A stretch of DNA of 64,000 nt from Microbacterium sp. 8M (GCF_902506375.1 NZ_LR733284.1:2341092-2405091); one strand, 5' to 3'; positions 17,991-27,415 are shown, numbered from the stretch's first letter. Translations and numbers: made by a program. The notes: generated from the sequence alone by a model not told the origin.

Positions 17991-19526
17991 CTACTGCTGC
18001 GAGGCGTTGTCCACGGCCGCGAGCCCATCGACCGCGCTGCGGCGGCGACGGCTCAGGATGAGCGCCGCGGCCACGGCCATCGCGGCGACAGCGAGTCCGC
18101 CGGTGATGAAGATCGTGGTGCCCGTGGAACCGGTCAGCGGCAGCGCGATCGGCGGCGCCTGAGGGTCGGTCACCGTGACCGTCGCGTTGGCGGTGCCGGG
18201 CTGGACGGTGATCGCGTATCCACCGGTGCTCTGCGCAAATGCAGGAGCCACCACGTAGCCGGCCGGGGCCTTGGTCTCGACGATGTAGTAGGTCAGGTTC
18301 GCACCGGCACCGTTGACCTGCGACTTCAGACCACTGATCGCCACATTGCCCGACGCATCCGAGGTGAAGGTCGTCGAACCGCCCACCGAGACCGGATTGG
18401 TCAGTGCCTGCGCGTCGGCCTGACTGGTGAAGACCTGGAACTCGGCACCCTGGAGAGCGTTGTTGTTCGGGTCGACCTTGTGCAGGTTCACGTCACCCCA
18501 CGTGGTCTGGACCGGGTTGGTGGGCGTCGTGATCGGCGGGGTGCCGTTCGTGGCCTGGTTCTGCGTCTGGATGGTCTGGTTGGCCGTGTTCTGGATCGTA
18601 CCGTCACCGACTGCGTTGACGACCGTGGCGAATCCGATGGTCACCACCGCGGACGGGTTCGCCGTCAACAGTGCGAGGCCAGAGGCGGTGAAGTCGACGA
18701 CCACATCCTGGCCCGTCACGGTGACGGTGTAGTCGCCGGCGGCGAGAGTGACCGGATTGCCGTTCTTGTCCTTCACCGTGACCGTGACGTCCGCGGCGGC
18801 GGGCGGGGTCAGCCGCGAGTCCAGCGTGTCCGACACCGAGTACTGGGTGAACGGGTTGCTGGGCGTCTGGTTCGGGACGGTCGACGTGATCGACCAGTTC
18901 ACGGAGTCGCCCACACCGTACGCAGCGGTGTCATCGACAGCCTTCACCGGCGCGCCCTGCACCGTGTTCTTCGGGTAGACGTAGACGTTCGTGAGCCAGT
19001 TGTTGTTCTGCGGCAGCGGCAGCGTCACCAGGAACGGCTGCGCGATCTCGGTCCCGGCGGGCGCGGCGGTCTCGATGACCTCGTACACGGCCGCGGTAGA
19101 GGTGCTGTAGGTCGTCACGCCACTGGCGTTGGTCACCGGCAGCGCAGTCGCCGTACCGGTCGTGTACACGTTGTTGGACGAGTCCACGACCTGACCGGAG
19201 CTGTTCACCGACAACGTCGCTGCCGTCGTCCACCCGGCGGGGGTCGACAGGTCGATGCCGTTGACGGGCACGATGCTGTACTGCACTCCGGCGATCGGGG
19301 TCAGCGCGCTGACGTCCTGCTGCGTGCCGTTGGTAGCCGTGCCGCCCGTGGACGGGTTCTCCAGCTTCGTGATGGTCAGGTTGTAGGGGCCGGCCGGCAC
19401 ATTGCCGCCCGTGGTGTCGGCGTTCGCGGGACCGGCGAGAGCCACTGCTCCCGCCAGCGCGAGCGCGGCGGCACCGACCGTCGCGGTCAGACGCCGCAGG
19501 CGGGCGCCCTTCTTCGGGTTCTCCAT
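17991..19526 (-). CDS. LPXTG-anchored major pilin (SpaA/SpaH-type backbone)
   Basis: A 511-residue exported protein. It has a signal peptide ending near ANADTTG, the pilin motif with the joining lysine (NVYVYPKN, Lys186), isopeptide-bond domains with E-boxes (YEVIETAAPAG near 148 and YYIVETKAPAGY near the C terminus) and the sorting signal LPLTG at about 462-466. A hydrophobic span and RRRR end follow. The sortase C downstream would polymerise it into a covalent shaft. AGGAA precedes the ATG. Thr/Asn/Val-rich composition is typical of such Ig-like domains. Order tip, backbone, sortase matches known Gram-positive pilus loci. Confidence 0.93.
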   Translation of the reverse strand: MENPKKGARLRRLTATVGAAALALAGAVALAGPANADTTGGNVPAGPYNLTITKLENPSTGGTATNGTQQDVSALTPIAGVQYSIVPVNGIDLSTPAGWTTAATLSVNSSGQVVDSSNNVYTTGTATALPVTNASGVTTYSTSTAAVYEVIETAAPAGTEIAQPFLVTLPLPQNNNWLTNVYVYPKNTVQGAPVKAVDDTAAYGVGDSVNWSITSTVPNQTPSNPFTQYSVSDTLDSRLTPPAAADVTVTVKDKNGNPVTLAAGDYTVTVTGQDVVVDFTASGLALLTANPSAVVTIGFATVVNAVGDGTIQNTANQTIQTQNQATNGTPPITTPTNPVQTTWGDVNLHKVDPNNNALQGAEFQVFTSQADAQALTNPVSVGGSTTFTSDASGNVAISGLKSQVNGAGANLTYYIVETKAPAGYVVAPAFAQSTGGYAITVQPGTANATVTVTDPQAPPIALPLTGSTGTTIFITGGLAVAAMAVAAALILSRRRRSAVDGLAAVDNASQQ

Positions 19527-19579
19527 GATGATTCCTGTCTTTCGGGTCGGAGACTGTGAATGGTTGGGGTCTTCTTCGG

Positions 19580-19610
19580 ATGCCGGGTTCTGTCAGGGCC
19601 CTCCCGGCAT
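19580..19610 (-). terminator. Intercistronic hairpin between tip and major pilin genes
   Basis: An 8-bp perfect stem, ATGCCGGG with CCCGGCAT, with a 15-nt loop in the 95-bp gap. It could be a processing or attenuation site that sets the ratio of tip to shaft subunits. No U tract follows on the coding strand. Confidence 0.35.
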
Positions 19611-19621
19611 GCACGCGGGCC

Positions 19622-22426
19622 TCATGATCGGCCCGTCCGGCGTCGGCGGAGCAGCTGCCACGTCACCAGCGCAGACGCCGCCGCGAACAGGGAAAGGGAC
19701 CACACCGCGACCACGTCCGTCCCGACTCCCCCGGTCAGCGGCAACGCGATCGCCGGCACCGACTGATTCACGAACCGGTACAGGACCGTGGTTCCGGCCA
19801 CGGCGACCGCCTGATCGCCCGACACCGCGGTCCAGGTCGTCCCGCCGTCCGTGGATCTCTGCAGGCCGAGGGCGAGATACGCCGTGGTCGACGAGAGCGA
19901 CTGCTCGGCGAGGGTGTAGTTTGCTCCCGGCTTCACCTCGAACGTGTTCGCGGAAGTCGCGGTCTCCGAGCCAGTGAACGTCGACGCGCCGCCGAGGCCG
20001 GAAGGCGGCGTGACGGTCAGGCTGAATTGGCCTGCGGTCAGCCCGTCGGCAGGATCTTGGATGTGCTTGAGCACGGCGATCTTCGCGGTCGTGTTCGTGA
20101 TCGTGCACGTCACCGCCTGCCCGTATCCGACCGTGACTGCTCCGCTGGCGACGGGAACGGAGACTGCGCCGGCCGCGCACACCCACCCCGCGGCCGTGGG
20201 CACGTAGTTCTGCGAACCGGGCGTCGTCGACGATTCGGCCAGCGTGTACGGCACCTGCGGGGTCACGTTCACGGCGGTCGCGCCGGCCGATCCCGCGGCA
20301 CCCGCGGGGCCGGGCAACGACCCGGACGGCCCCGTGGCGGTCAGGTTCCAGGATGTTGCGGCCAGGCTCCCGTAGGCGACGTTCTTCACAAGCGTGAGCT
20401 TCTGGTCGCAGGTGATCGTGTTGGTGATCGAGAACGTGTTCGGTGTCGGGGTGGCCGTCACCGCGGCCGTGTACGGGAGATTCGCCGGGGTGCCGAGAGT
20501 GGAACCGTTGACGGCGGTCATCTTCTGCGTCGTGACGGTGCAGCCAGCCGGCACCGTCACGGCACCCTCGCTGACGGTCACGCTCTGTCCGACGAGGTAT
20601 CCCGCGTAGGCCCGGCCGAACACGGGGCTGACCTGACCGGTGAGCGTCGGGGAGGCGGAGAACCCCACCGGGAGGGTCTGGGCTGTGTCGGCGGGTTGCG
20701 CAGGCACGTGATAGGTGCCGACGACCGTTCCCGAGCCGTTCTTGATGATCCAGGTCTTGTTGACCTGCACGGCCTGGGTCGTCGGCTCACTCACGCTGGA
20801 CGAGCATCCCGCGCCCGGCGAGGGCGGGCAGTTCGCGTCGCTGGTCCCGGCCGGAGGCACCACGGTCGCGGTGTTCGTGATGACGGTGCCTGCCGCGGTG
20901 CTCGCCGACACCGTCCCGGTGACCGTGTAGGTGACCGTCCCGCCCGCCAGCACTGTGGCGGTGGTGGATATGTTGCCGGCGCCGGAGGCCGCGCCGCAGG
21001 AAGACCCGGGAGTGGCCGAGCACGTCCATGTCGCCCCGGTCACCTGCGAGGGAATCGGATCCGTGACCGTCGCGTTGGTCGCCGTCGACGGTCCTGCATT
21101 GCTCACCTTGATCGTGTACGTGATGGGGTCGCCCGGGTTGTACTTCGTGGCGTTGGCGGTCTTCACAATCGACATGTCGACTTTGGGAATCACCGTCAGC
21201 GTGGTGCTGCCAGGCGGGTTCAGACCGACCAGGCCACCACTCGACGGGAAGTTGCCCGGCCCGTTCGTGTAACTGCCGACCGTGGTCGCGGTCACCTGCA
21301 CCGACACGGTGCAGGAGGCCTGGCCCTGGTTCAGGGCGCCCCCCGTCAGCGTGACCGTGGTCGCCCCTGCCGCTGCCGTGATCGTGCCGGCCGAGCAGGT
21401 CGTGCTGTTCACACCCGTCGCTGTCACGCCGGAGGGCAGGTTGTCCGTGAAGCTCCACCCGGACTTCGCGGCGAGCTCGGACGTGTTCGTGACCGTGTAC
21501 GTCAGCGTCGACGTCCCTCCTTGCGGGATCGTCGCAGGTGAGAACGCCTTGTCCAGCTGCGGAGTGACGTCCACGATCTGCGGCAAGTCGAACGCCACGT
21601 CGTTGCCGGACCCGTTGGTCTGCGCGTTGTACAACGACAGTCCGAGAGTGGCGGTCGTCCCGGCGGGGACCAGGTAGGCCGCCGACTGCAACTTCGTGAC
21701 CTGCGGCCCCCAGTTCGTGGGATTGGTGCACGGGTTCAAACCCGTACTCAGCACGATCGGATTGCCGTTCACGATCAACGAGAACGTTTCCTTCGGCTGG
21801 GACAGGCCGCCGTTGGCGGGGCAGTTCACTGCGGCGAAGTATGCCGACACCGCGTAGTAGTGGCCGGCCGTAGCCGAGATCGTCTTCACCGTGCGCAGCT
21901 CCGTACCCGCGGAGATCGTCCCGGATTGCGCGTTCGTGTACTCGGTCAACGCCTGATTCGTGAGCGCCTGCGTCGCGGTCTGCCCTTGCGCGAGCCCGAG
22001 CGCCTGGGCCATGTCCTGCAGCGACGGCCAGGTGCTGCTCAGGTTGCGTTGGCACCCGGCATCCGATGTCGGCGGATTGGGTGTCGTCCAGCTCATGATC
22101 CAGCCGTTGCACTGTCCGCCCGCGGGCGTCCACTGCGAGTCCGCCGTGTATGTCGTGGACGCGGCGGCAGCGCTCCCGGTGTAATTGCGGATATCGATCG
22201 CGGCGGCCGACGCGCTCTGGTTGGAGAAGTCCTCTGTATAGACGGGCGTCCCCGGCTGGGGCACGCCCGGCGTGCCCGGAACGGTCGCCGACGCGGTGAA
22301 CGCCGAAGGCGACCACACCAGCGACACGGCGACCGCCGTGAGGATGACGCTGATGCTCAGCACCCGGCGGATACGACCGCTCCGCAAGCCTTGCCTTCTC
22401 GACGACCGGTCCGAGCAGTGCCTCAT
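19622..22426 (-). CDS. Large LPXTG surface protein, probable pilus tip adhesin
   Basis: A 934-residue exported protein. After a basic N terminus and membrane-spanning signal, the first 280 residues look like a lectin/adhesin-type head (TEDFSNQSASAAAIDIRNYT, YYAVSAYFAAVNC). Then come DUF11-like repeats (VPAGTTATLGLSL, VTNTSELAAKSGW, DMSIVKTANATKYNPGD) and several E-box-bearing Ig-like domains. The end has the sorting signal LPLTGG at about 895-900, a membrane span and RRRRTGR. Cys residues are frequent for an actinobacterial surface protein. It is first in the pilus operon, as tip subunits usually are. The ligand is unknown. Start ATG 22426 has only a GGGAA site. Confidence 0.9.
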   Translation of the reverse strand: MRHCSDRSSRRQGLRSGRIRRVLSISVILTAVAVSLVWSPSAFTASATVPGTPGVPQPGTPVYTEDFSNQSASAAAIDIRNYTGSAAAASTTYTADSQWTPAGGQCNGWIMSWTTPNPPTSDAGCQRNLSSTWPSLQDMAQALGLAQGQTATQALTNQALTEYTNAQSGTISAGTELRTVKTISATAGHYYAVSAYFAAVNCPANGGLSQPKETFSLIVNGNPIVLSTGLNPCTNPTNWGPQVTKLQSAAYLVPAGTTATLGLSLYNAQTNGSGNDVAFDLPQIVDVTPQLDKAFSPATIPQGGTSTLTYTVTNTSELAAKSGWSFTDNLPSGVTATGVNSTTCSAGTITAAAGATTVTLTGGALNQGQASCTVSVQVTATTVGSYTNGPGNFPSSGGLVGLNPPGSTTLTVIPKVDMSIVKTANATKYNPGDPITYTIKVSNAGPSTATNATVTDPIPSQVTGATWTCSATPGSSCGAASGAGNISTTATVLAGGTVTYTVTGTVSASTAAGTVITNTATVVPPAGTSDANCPPSPGAGCSSSVSEPTTQAVQVNKTWIIKNGSGTVVGTYHVPAQPADTAQTLPVGFSASPTLTGQVSPVFGRAYAGYLVGQSVTVSEGAVTVPAGCTVTTQKMTAVNGSTLGTPANLPYTAAVTATPTPNTFSITNTITCDQKLTLVKNVAYGSLAATSWNLTATGPSGSLPGPAGAAGSAGATAVNVTPQVPYTLAESSTTPGSQNYVPTAAGWVCAAGAVSVPVASGAVTVGYGQAVTCTITNTTAKIAVLKHIQDPADGLTAGQFSLTVTPPSGLGGASTFTGSETATSANTFEVKPGANYTLAEQSLSSTTAYLALGLQRSTDGGTTWTAVSGDQAVAVAGTTVLYRFVNQSVPAIALPLTGGVGTDVVAVWSLSLFAAASALVTWQLLRRRRTGRS

Positions 22427-22615
22427 GTGGTTCCCATCTCATTCGCGGAGACGCCGCGCACGCGCTGCGGAGCTCTCGAGCTACCCGCCGACTCCCCAGC
22501 CATTACGTGTGCTCCCTCGGGCGGGAGCGCCTGCACCCGGATGCTCGGGTGGCTACTCATCAAGACCGGCCAGGCCGCGCTTCGTGACGAGCAGAAGCAT
22601 GATCGGTCGCCTGGA

Positions 22616-22735
22616 GGGGCGGGTGTCCCCACGCACCCGCCCCCAGCGCCACGGCAGGTGGCGCCTGTACTCCCTCCGGAGTACGCCGGCTCGGGTGACC
22701 GGCAAGGCGCCCTCCCGCGGGGCGCCTCATCTTTT
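22616..22735 (+). ncRNA. Highly structured intergenic RNA candidate (strand uncertain)
   Basis: The 354-bp gap 22427-22780 holds five near-perfect stems in about 112 bp: GGGGCGGGTG/CACCCGCCCC (22616-22643), GCGCCAC/GTGGCGC (22646-22664), GTACTCC/GGAGTAC (22667-22684), GCCGG/CCGGC (22685-22703) and AGGCGCC/GGCGCCT (22705-22727). The segment 22660-22666 can also pair with 22705-22711, enclosing the two middle stems as a three-way junction and excluding the last hairpin. On the plus strand the last hairpin is followed by CATCTTTTC, like an intrinsic terminator. On the minus strand the same region is the leader of the pilus operon. No known riboswitch consensus is recognised. Confidence 0.35.
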
Positions 22736-22780
22736 CAAGACCATGCCCGCGCTGGATCGTGATGTGCGCCCCGCCGATTC

Positions 22781-24184
22781 TCACGGGACAGCGCGGGTCG
22801 TGAGGCCGGCCTGCGGTGGCTCGCGGTCACGGCGCACCGCCGCTGGCCTCGGCGTGATCGGAACTGCCGGTTGCACGGTCGATCCCGGGATCCCCGCAAA
22901 GCTTGCGGATGCGTCGTCCGTCTCGTCATCTCCGTCAGCGTCCTCTTGCACGTCCGGCGCCACGAGCTCGGGGACAGGGACGGTCAGCGGGTCGAGCGGC
23001 TCGCCGGCCGATGTCGTGGGGTCGGGAAGGGTCTGCTCGGCCGGGACACCGATAGCAGCACTGCCGACCGGGCTGGTGACAGAAGCAATGTCAGGCGTCT
23101 CCGGCTCGGTCGAGGGTGTCAAGGGTGGCACCTCTTCCGATGGCGACGGGGTCGACACGAGGACTGGCGGTGGCGGTGAGGAGCTTGTTGGAGCCGGTAC
23201 CGCCACGCGGGTCGTCGCAGACTCGCCCGACGGATAGGTCGGTGCCGGTGATGCGATCGAGCTCGTGACGGCTGCCACGGCGACGCCCGCGATGATCACT
23301 GCCGCGCTCGTGCCGAGCAGCGCAGGGACGCTTGCCCAACGGCCTGTGGCCTCGGTCCCTGCCAGGGCGACTGCCGCGCTCGCGGTCGTTCCGCCGTCGA
23401 GAGCCAGGTAGGCACCGGCAGCCGAGGCGCCGAGTGAGAGCGGCAGCAGGACCGTGCGCAGATTCTGAGAGACCTGATCCAGTTCGCGGGCGGCGAGGGT
23501 GCAGCCGTCGCAGGTCGCAAGGTGGCTGGTGAGCCGGGAATGGTCCCGCAAGGGCATCGGGCGCCGCCCGCGGCGGACCAGCCGTTCGCAGACCCACCGG
23601 CACTCTTCAGGTCGGTTGGGGTCCGAGATGTGCGCGTGGAGCCATGCGCACCGGAACGCCTCGCGCGCGCGGACAGCCAGGGCGGAGATGCTGTTCGCGC
23701 TCATCCCGAGCACGGGGACGAGCTCGCGCGGCTTCATGCCGTCGACTTCGAGATACCACAACAAGGTCCGGTAGTTCTCCGGAAGCGTCCGGAACGCGGC
23801 GACGAGCGCCGTCCGGTCGGACAGCTCGTCGACGGGATCGGCGGCGTCTTCGTCAGGCAGATCGTCAATGAACTCGAGCGGGATGTCTTTGGGTCGTCCT
23901 CCCCATGTCGCAGCAGCGTTGCGGATCGCCGCGAAGAGGTAGGGCCGGAACGCGCCGGTCGGCCCGCCACCGTTGCGAATCGCGCTGAGCGTCTTGGTGA
24001 ATGCTTCGCTGACGAGGTCCTCCGGGTCGATGGAGCCCGTGACCGCTCGAGCGGCGCGCAGACCGGCGGTGCGATGCCTGCCCCACAACGCGGTGAATGC
24101 GGCGACATCGCCGTCTCGGACGGCATGGACGAGTTCGACGTCCGATCGTTCGTCGGCCCTCTTCCACAGAACGGCACTGCTCAT
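22781..24184 (-). CDS. ECF-type sigma factor fused to an anti-sigma-like zinc-finger and membrane tail
   Basis: A 467-residue protein. Residues about 10-75 form sigma region 2 (DLVSEAFTKTLSAIRNGGG) and 110-170 region 4 (ALVAAFRTLPENYRTLLW, LGMSANSISALAVRAREAF). Then follows a zinc-finger-like H-x3-C-x2-C (SHLATCDGC), a membrane span near ALLGTSAAVIIAGVAVAAV and a long Pro/Ser/Thr/Glu-rich extracellular tail. The layout suggests a sigma factor held at the membrane by its own anti-sigma segment until a signal arrives. ATG 24184 is chosen over an upstream TTG at 24199. It precedes the pilus operon on the same strand, so that operon may be a target. A two-gene ancestor fused into one is likely. 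Confidence 0.85.
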   Translation of the reverse strand: MSSAVLWKRADERSDVELVHAVRDGDVAAFTALWGRHRTAGLRAARAVTGSIDPEDLVSEAFTKTLSAIRNGGGPTGAFRPYLFAAIRNAAATWGGRPKDIPLEFIDDLPDEDAADPVDELSDRTALVAAFRTLPENYRTLLWYLEVDGMKPRELVPVLGMSANSISALAVRAREAFRCAWLHAHISDPNRPEECRWVCERLVRRGRRPMPLRDHSRLTSHLATCDGCTLAARELDQVSQNLRTVLLPLSLGASAAGAYLALDGGTTASAAVALAGTEATGRWASVPALLGTSAAVIIAGVAVAAVTSSIASPAPTYPSGESATTRVAVPAPTSSSPPPPVLVSTPSPSEEVPPLTPSTEPETPDIASVTSPVGSAAIGVPAEQTLPDPTTSAGEPLDPLTVPVPELVAPDVQEDADGDDETDDASASFAGIPGSTVQPAVPITPRPAAVRRDREPPQAGLTTRAVP

Positions 24185-24337
24185 ATGGCTCCCCAGCAAT
24201 CTGAGCTACCAGGGTGCGCGCTTCGAGGGACCTCCTAGACAGCCTGGACCGGGAGATGAGTACTGCGGTCACGCAAATTGGGAACGGGATGGGCGGGAAC
24301 TAGGCGCTTCCGCTCGCCGACAGGCGGGCATGGACGG

Positions 24338-26848
24338 TCACGCCAGGCGTCCGCGGACCCGCTCACCCAGTTCCTGGCGGCTCCTGGCGCCGGCCTTGCG
24401 CATCGCGTTCGAGACATGGTGCTCGACGGTGCGCACGCTGATGTTCAGTTGCGTCGCGATCTCCGCGTTGGGAATGCTCCCCGCCAAGTGCGCGATCTGA
24501 ACTTCTCTGGGCGTGAGTTCGTTCCGGACATGTCGTGACGCGCCTGCATCCAAGTGCGCGCCAGCGCCGGGGAACCGTGATGCGAGCAGCACCACCGCTT
24601 CTTCGAGCAGCTGAGTCTGGGGCGACGGTCGTCCTGCCGCGCGCATCACCGTGAGGCCTCCGCGCAACAGCATCCCGATCTGGTACTCGTCACCGTCGGC
24701 TTCGTAATCCCTCACGAGGTCCAGGGCAGCCGCGCCGTCCCCGTCGACGATCGTTCGCGCGATCGCGAGCAACCTGTCGTGCGCCGTGAATCCGTGAGCC
24801 AGGAACAACGCGGCCAGTCGTTGCAGCGCCTTCGGCCCGGGCCGAAGGCAAAGGCAGAGGAGACCCCCTGCCGCCGCCTCGAGCGAAAACCCTCTCCGCA
24901 CGTGTTCCTCGATACGGTCCGCCACCGCCGTGTCGAACTCTGCATCGCTCTCAGTTCTCTTCGACAGCAACTCGTATATTGCGGTCCCCACTCCCGGCAA
25001 CGGTCCAAAGGTCACGGAGCCGGTGCTGGGTCGGAGGCTGTGTCGCGAGTCGTAGACATCGAAATCGGCGACTGCGCTCAGCCGCACCATGGCGTCATGG
25101 AGCATGTTCACAAGGAATCCCGGCTTCCCCAAAGCCAGAGCCCCGTCGATCACGCGCATCGCGTCGTCGAACTGCCCGCGGTAGATCAACGAAATGGCGG
25201 CGACGTAACTCGCCATCAGGTAGCCGATCGAGTCTGCGTTCCGCCGTGCGCTCGACCGAGCGCGAAGAGCGAGGACCAGTGCATCGTCCATCCGTCCGCA
25301 CGCGTACAGACTCAGCGCCTCGACGAAACCCGTCAGCGCGGGGATGACGATCGGCTCATCCACCGACGCCAGGCGCGCCGCCGCCTTCGCCGGCTCGAGC
25401 GCATAGACGTCGAACAGAGCCAGAACAGTCGCAACCGTCGAACTGGGTTCCGGATCCGCCGCCAGGCGCGCCATCCGCTCCCTGGAGTTCAGATCGAGGC
25501 CTCCGCTGCCCTCGAACAGCAACCGCAGCGCGGCGATGTCGGAAGACCAATCAGGGCGATCGGCCGCGAGGCTCTCAAGCGGACGGAAGACCGCCTCGCC
25601 GACAACACCGTTCGCTGCATTCCACATCGACTCGGCAAGCGCGAGATTGAGAAGCTCCCTGCCCACGCCGTCACGCCGCGTCGCCGCGAGAACCCGCCGG
25701 GGATCACGCTTCGGGCCCGGGGTCTCCCACCAAGCGTTCAACCAGCTCGCGGCGTTCCGGGCGCTCGGGTCCGCCTCCCAGCGTGCGAATGCCGTGCGTT
25801 CACGGGTCGCGCACCGTCGCGTGAAGTACCGGGCGGTTGCCGCCGGCTCCGCATCGGACTCGCGTCGAAGGCTCGCCAGGAGTTCTCCCAGACCGTCCTC
25901 CGACTCGTACTGCCCGTCCTCCTGCAGGCCCGTCTCCGCGGATCCGCCCCCGCGCGAGAGCAGATAACTGGCGATGACAGGGGGAACGATCGTGACATGA
26001 CGCGCCGGATCTACTCCTGGGATCGACTGCAGCATCCCGCGTGCGATCAACCGCAGCACCGCGGGATCCGATGACGGCGGGATCGCTCCGTGTCGCGCGA
26101 TATGGGTCAACGCAGTCATTTCGTCCGCGCGAAGACCGAGCAGGAGGCCCTCCACGGTCGGCGAGAGGTCTTCCGTCCACAGCGACGTCCCCTTCATCGT
26201 CCAGCGTCCGTCGTCGAGGCTCAGCTGGCCGTTGCGTGCGGCCGCTTCGGCGATCCGCCTGACCAGCCCGACGCGTCCCGCCGCCTTCATCCGGATGTGG
26301 CCCACCACAGCTGCGTCGACCGGACCTTCGAGAATCTGGACGAGAGCGGCGTAGACCTCCGCGTAACGGAGACTCGGCACGGTCACCACGATCTCCGGCC
26401 ACCGATCATAAGAGACCGGGGAGCGCTCGTCGAGCAGACCTCCTGCGTCGACCGTCGTGACCAATGGGACGCCGGTCCTGCGCTGAGCCAGATCCAGAGC
26501 GGCCAGGGACAACGGGTCGAGGAACCCCGAGTCGTCGCTGACGATCGCGCAGCGGCCGCTCCGCTGAATACGGTCGACCAACGCCTCGGCCACCCCTGCC
26601 ACGCCCACGCCGGCGGGGATCGATGCACCGAGGGATGTCACCAAGGCGGCGAACGTCACGGATCTGAGGGCCCGGTCCCCCGTCACCCGATGCACCACCC
26701 ACCCGGCGGCCTCCAACGAACCCGCCACACGCGACGCGATCGTGGTCCGGCCGCTCAGCCGAGGGCCGGTGATCCGCACCGAGCTACCCGCGAGGACTCC
26801 ATCCAGAACCTTGCGGGTCTCCGCATCGAAGAACCGTGCATCGTCCAC
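24338..26848 (-). CDS. Large LuxR-family regulator with STAND-like ATPase region
   Basis: An 836-residue regulator. There is a P-loop-like segment near residue 30 (ITGPRLSGRTTIASRVAG), a Walker-B-like CAIVSDDSG, a long helical-repeat middle and a C-terminal LuxR helix-turn-helix (LTPREVQIAHLAGSIPNAEI and VRTVEHHVSNAMRKAG). The size and layout match the LAL/MalT group, which bind DNA when a ligand opens the ATPase core. GTG at 26848 is chosen because AAGGAG sits 6 nt upstream and the frame before it is not protein-like. It is just upstream of the fused sigma factor gene on the same strand; with 153 bp between, both may steer the pilus genes. Confidence 0.87.
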   Translation of the reverse strand: MDDARFFDAETRKVLDGVLAGSSVRITGPRLSGRTTIASRVAGSLEAAGWVVHRVTGDRALRSVTFAALVTSLGASIPAGVGVAGVAEALVDRIQRSGRCAIVSDDSGFLDPLSLAALDLAQRRTGVPLVTTVDAGGLLDERSPVSYDRWPEIVVTVPSLRYAEVYAALVQILEGPVDAAVVGHIRMKAAGRVGLVRRIAEAAARNGQLSLDDGRWTMKGTSLWTEDLSPTVEGLLLGLRADEMTALTHIARHGAIPPSSDPAVLRLIARGMLQSIPGVDPARHVTIVPPVIASYLLSRGGGSAETGLQEDGQYESEDGLGELLASLRRESDAEPAATARYFTRRCATRERTAFARWEADPSARNAASWLNAWWETPGPKRDPRRVLAATRRDGVGRELLNLALAESMWNAANGVVGEAVFRPLESLAADRPDWSSDIAALRLLFEGSGGLDLNSRERMARLAADPEPSSTVATVLALFDVYALEPAKAAARLASVDEPIVIPALTGFVEALSLYACGRMDDALVLALRARSSARRNADSIGYLMASYVAAISLIYRGQFDDAMRVIDGALALGKPGFLVNMLHDAMVRLSAVADFDVYDSRHSLRPSTGSVTFGPLPGVGTAIYELLSKRTESDAEFDTAVADRIEEHVRRGFSLEAAAGGLLCLCLRPGPKALQRLAALFLAHGFTAHDRLLAIARTIVDGDGAAALDLVRDYEADGDEYQIGMLLRGGLTVMRAAGRPSPQTQLLEEAVVLLASRFPGAGAHLDAGASRHVRNELTPREVQIAHLAGSIPNAEIATQLNISVRTVEHHVSNAMRKAGARSRQELGERVRGRLA

Positions 26849-27092
26849 CGCCAGCTCCTTCCCGCACGCGGACTGTCCGCCGCCCGTTGCCGAGAACCTA
26901 TCTCGCTCCCCCGGACGCCGGGCACTGCGACGTGCCGGTCGCGCCGGCGAAAGCCGCATGGCACGCGTCGAAGGCAGCAATCCCGTCAGTCGGCGTCATA
27001 AAAGCACTGGTCGCGGGTCTTATCTCGTGGATGCTGCGCATTCACGGCCCGCGTCCTTTCCATCGCCCCAGCTCAGCCCCGAAGGAATCTCC

Positions 27093-27401
27093 ATGGCTGC
27101 TTTTCTTCTCCTGTACCGCGCCGACCCTGCCGCAATGGCAGCCCTGCCTCAGCCGACCCCCGAGGAAGGCGCGCAGATCATGAAGGCCTGGATGGATTGG
27201 GGCCAGAGCGCGGGCGATGCGATCATCGACTTCGGCAACCCCACTGTGGCCGCATCGCCCGGCGCGGACCCCACCGTCGGCGGATACTCATTGGTTGCGG
27301 CGGACTCGTACGAGGAGGTGTCCCGTCTGCTTTCCGGACACCCGCACAGCGCCATGGGCGGCACGATCGACGTCTACGAGGTGCAGCCGATCGGCGCGTG
27401 A
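27093..27401 (+). CDS. YCII-related small protein
   Basis: A 102-residue protein with the ferredoxin-like YCII pattern: FLLLYRADPAAMAAL, then a helix, then YSLVAADSYEEVSRLLSGHP and DVYEVQPIG. YCII-like proteins are small dimers, sometimes with dehalogenase-like or chaperone-type roles; the substrate is unknown. A GAAGGA site 6 nt before the ATG fixes the start. It stands alone, divergent from the LuxR gene, with 244 bp between them that probably hold both promoters. Confidence 0.8.
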   Translation: MAAFLLLYRADPAAMAALPQPTPEEGAQIMKAWMDWGQSAGDAIIDFGNPTVAASPGADPTVGGYSLVAADSYEEVSRLLSGHPHSAMGGTIDVYEVQPIGA

Positions 27402-27415
27402 CCGCGAACGACAGA

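Noticed and set aside
16548..19559. Plus-strand frame of about 1000 codons across sortase and pilin genes
   Set aside because: Low-complexity Arg/Gly/Asp product antisense to well-recognised genes.
22440..22615. Possible c-di-GMP riboswitch upstream of the pilus operon
   Set aside because: Some pieces (GAGTAGCC, ACGAAGC) loosely recall the class I motif, but the conserved core and receptor helices are not present.
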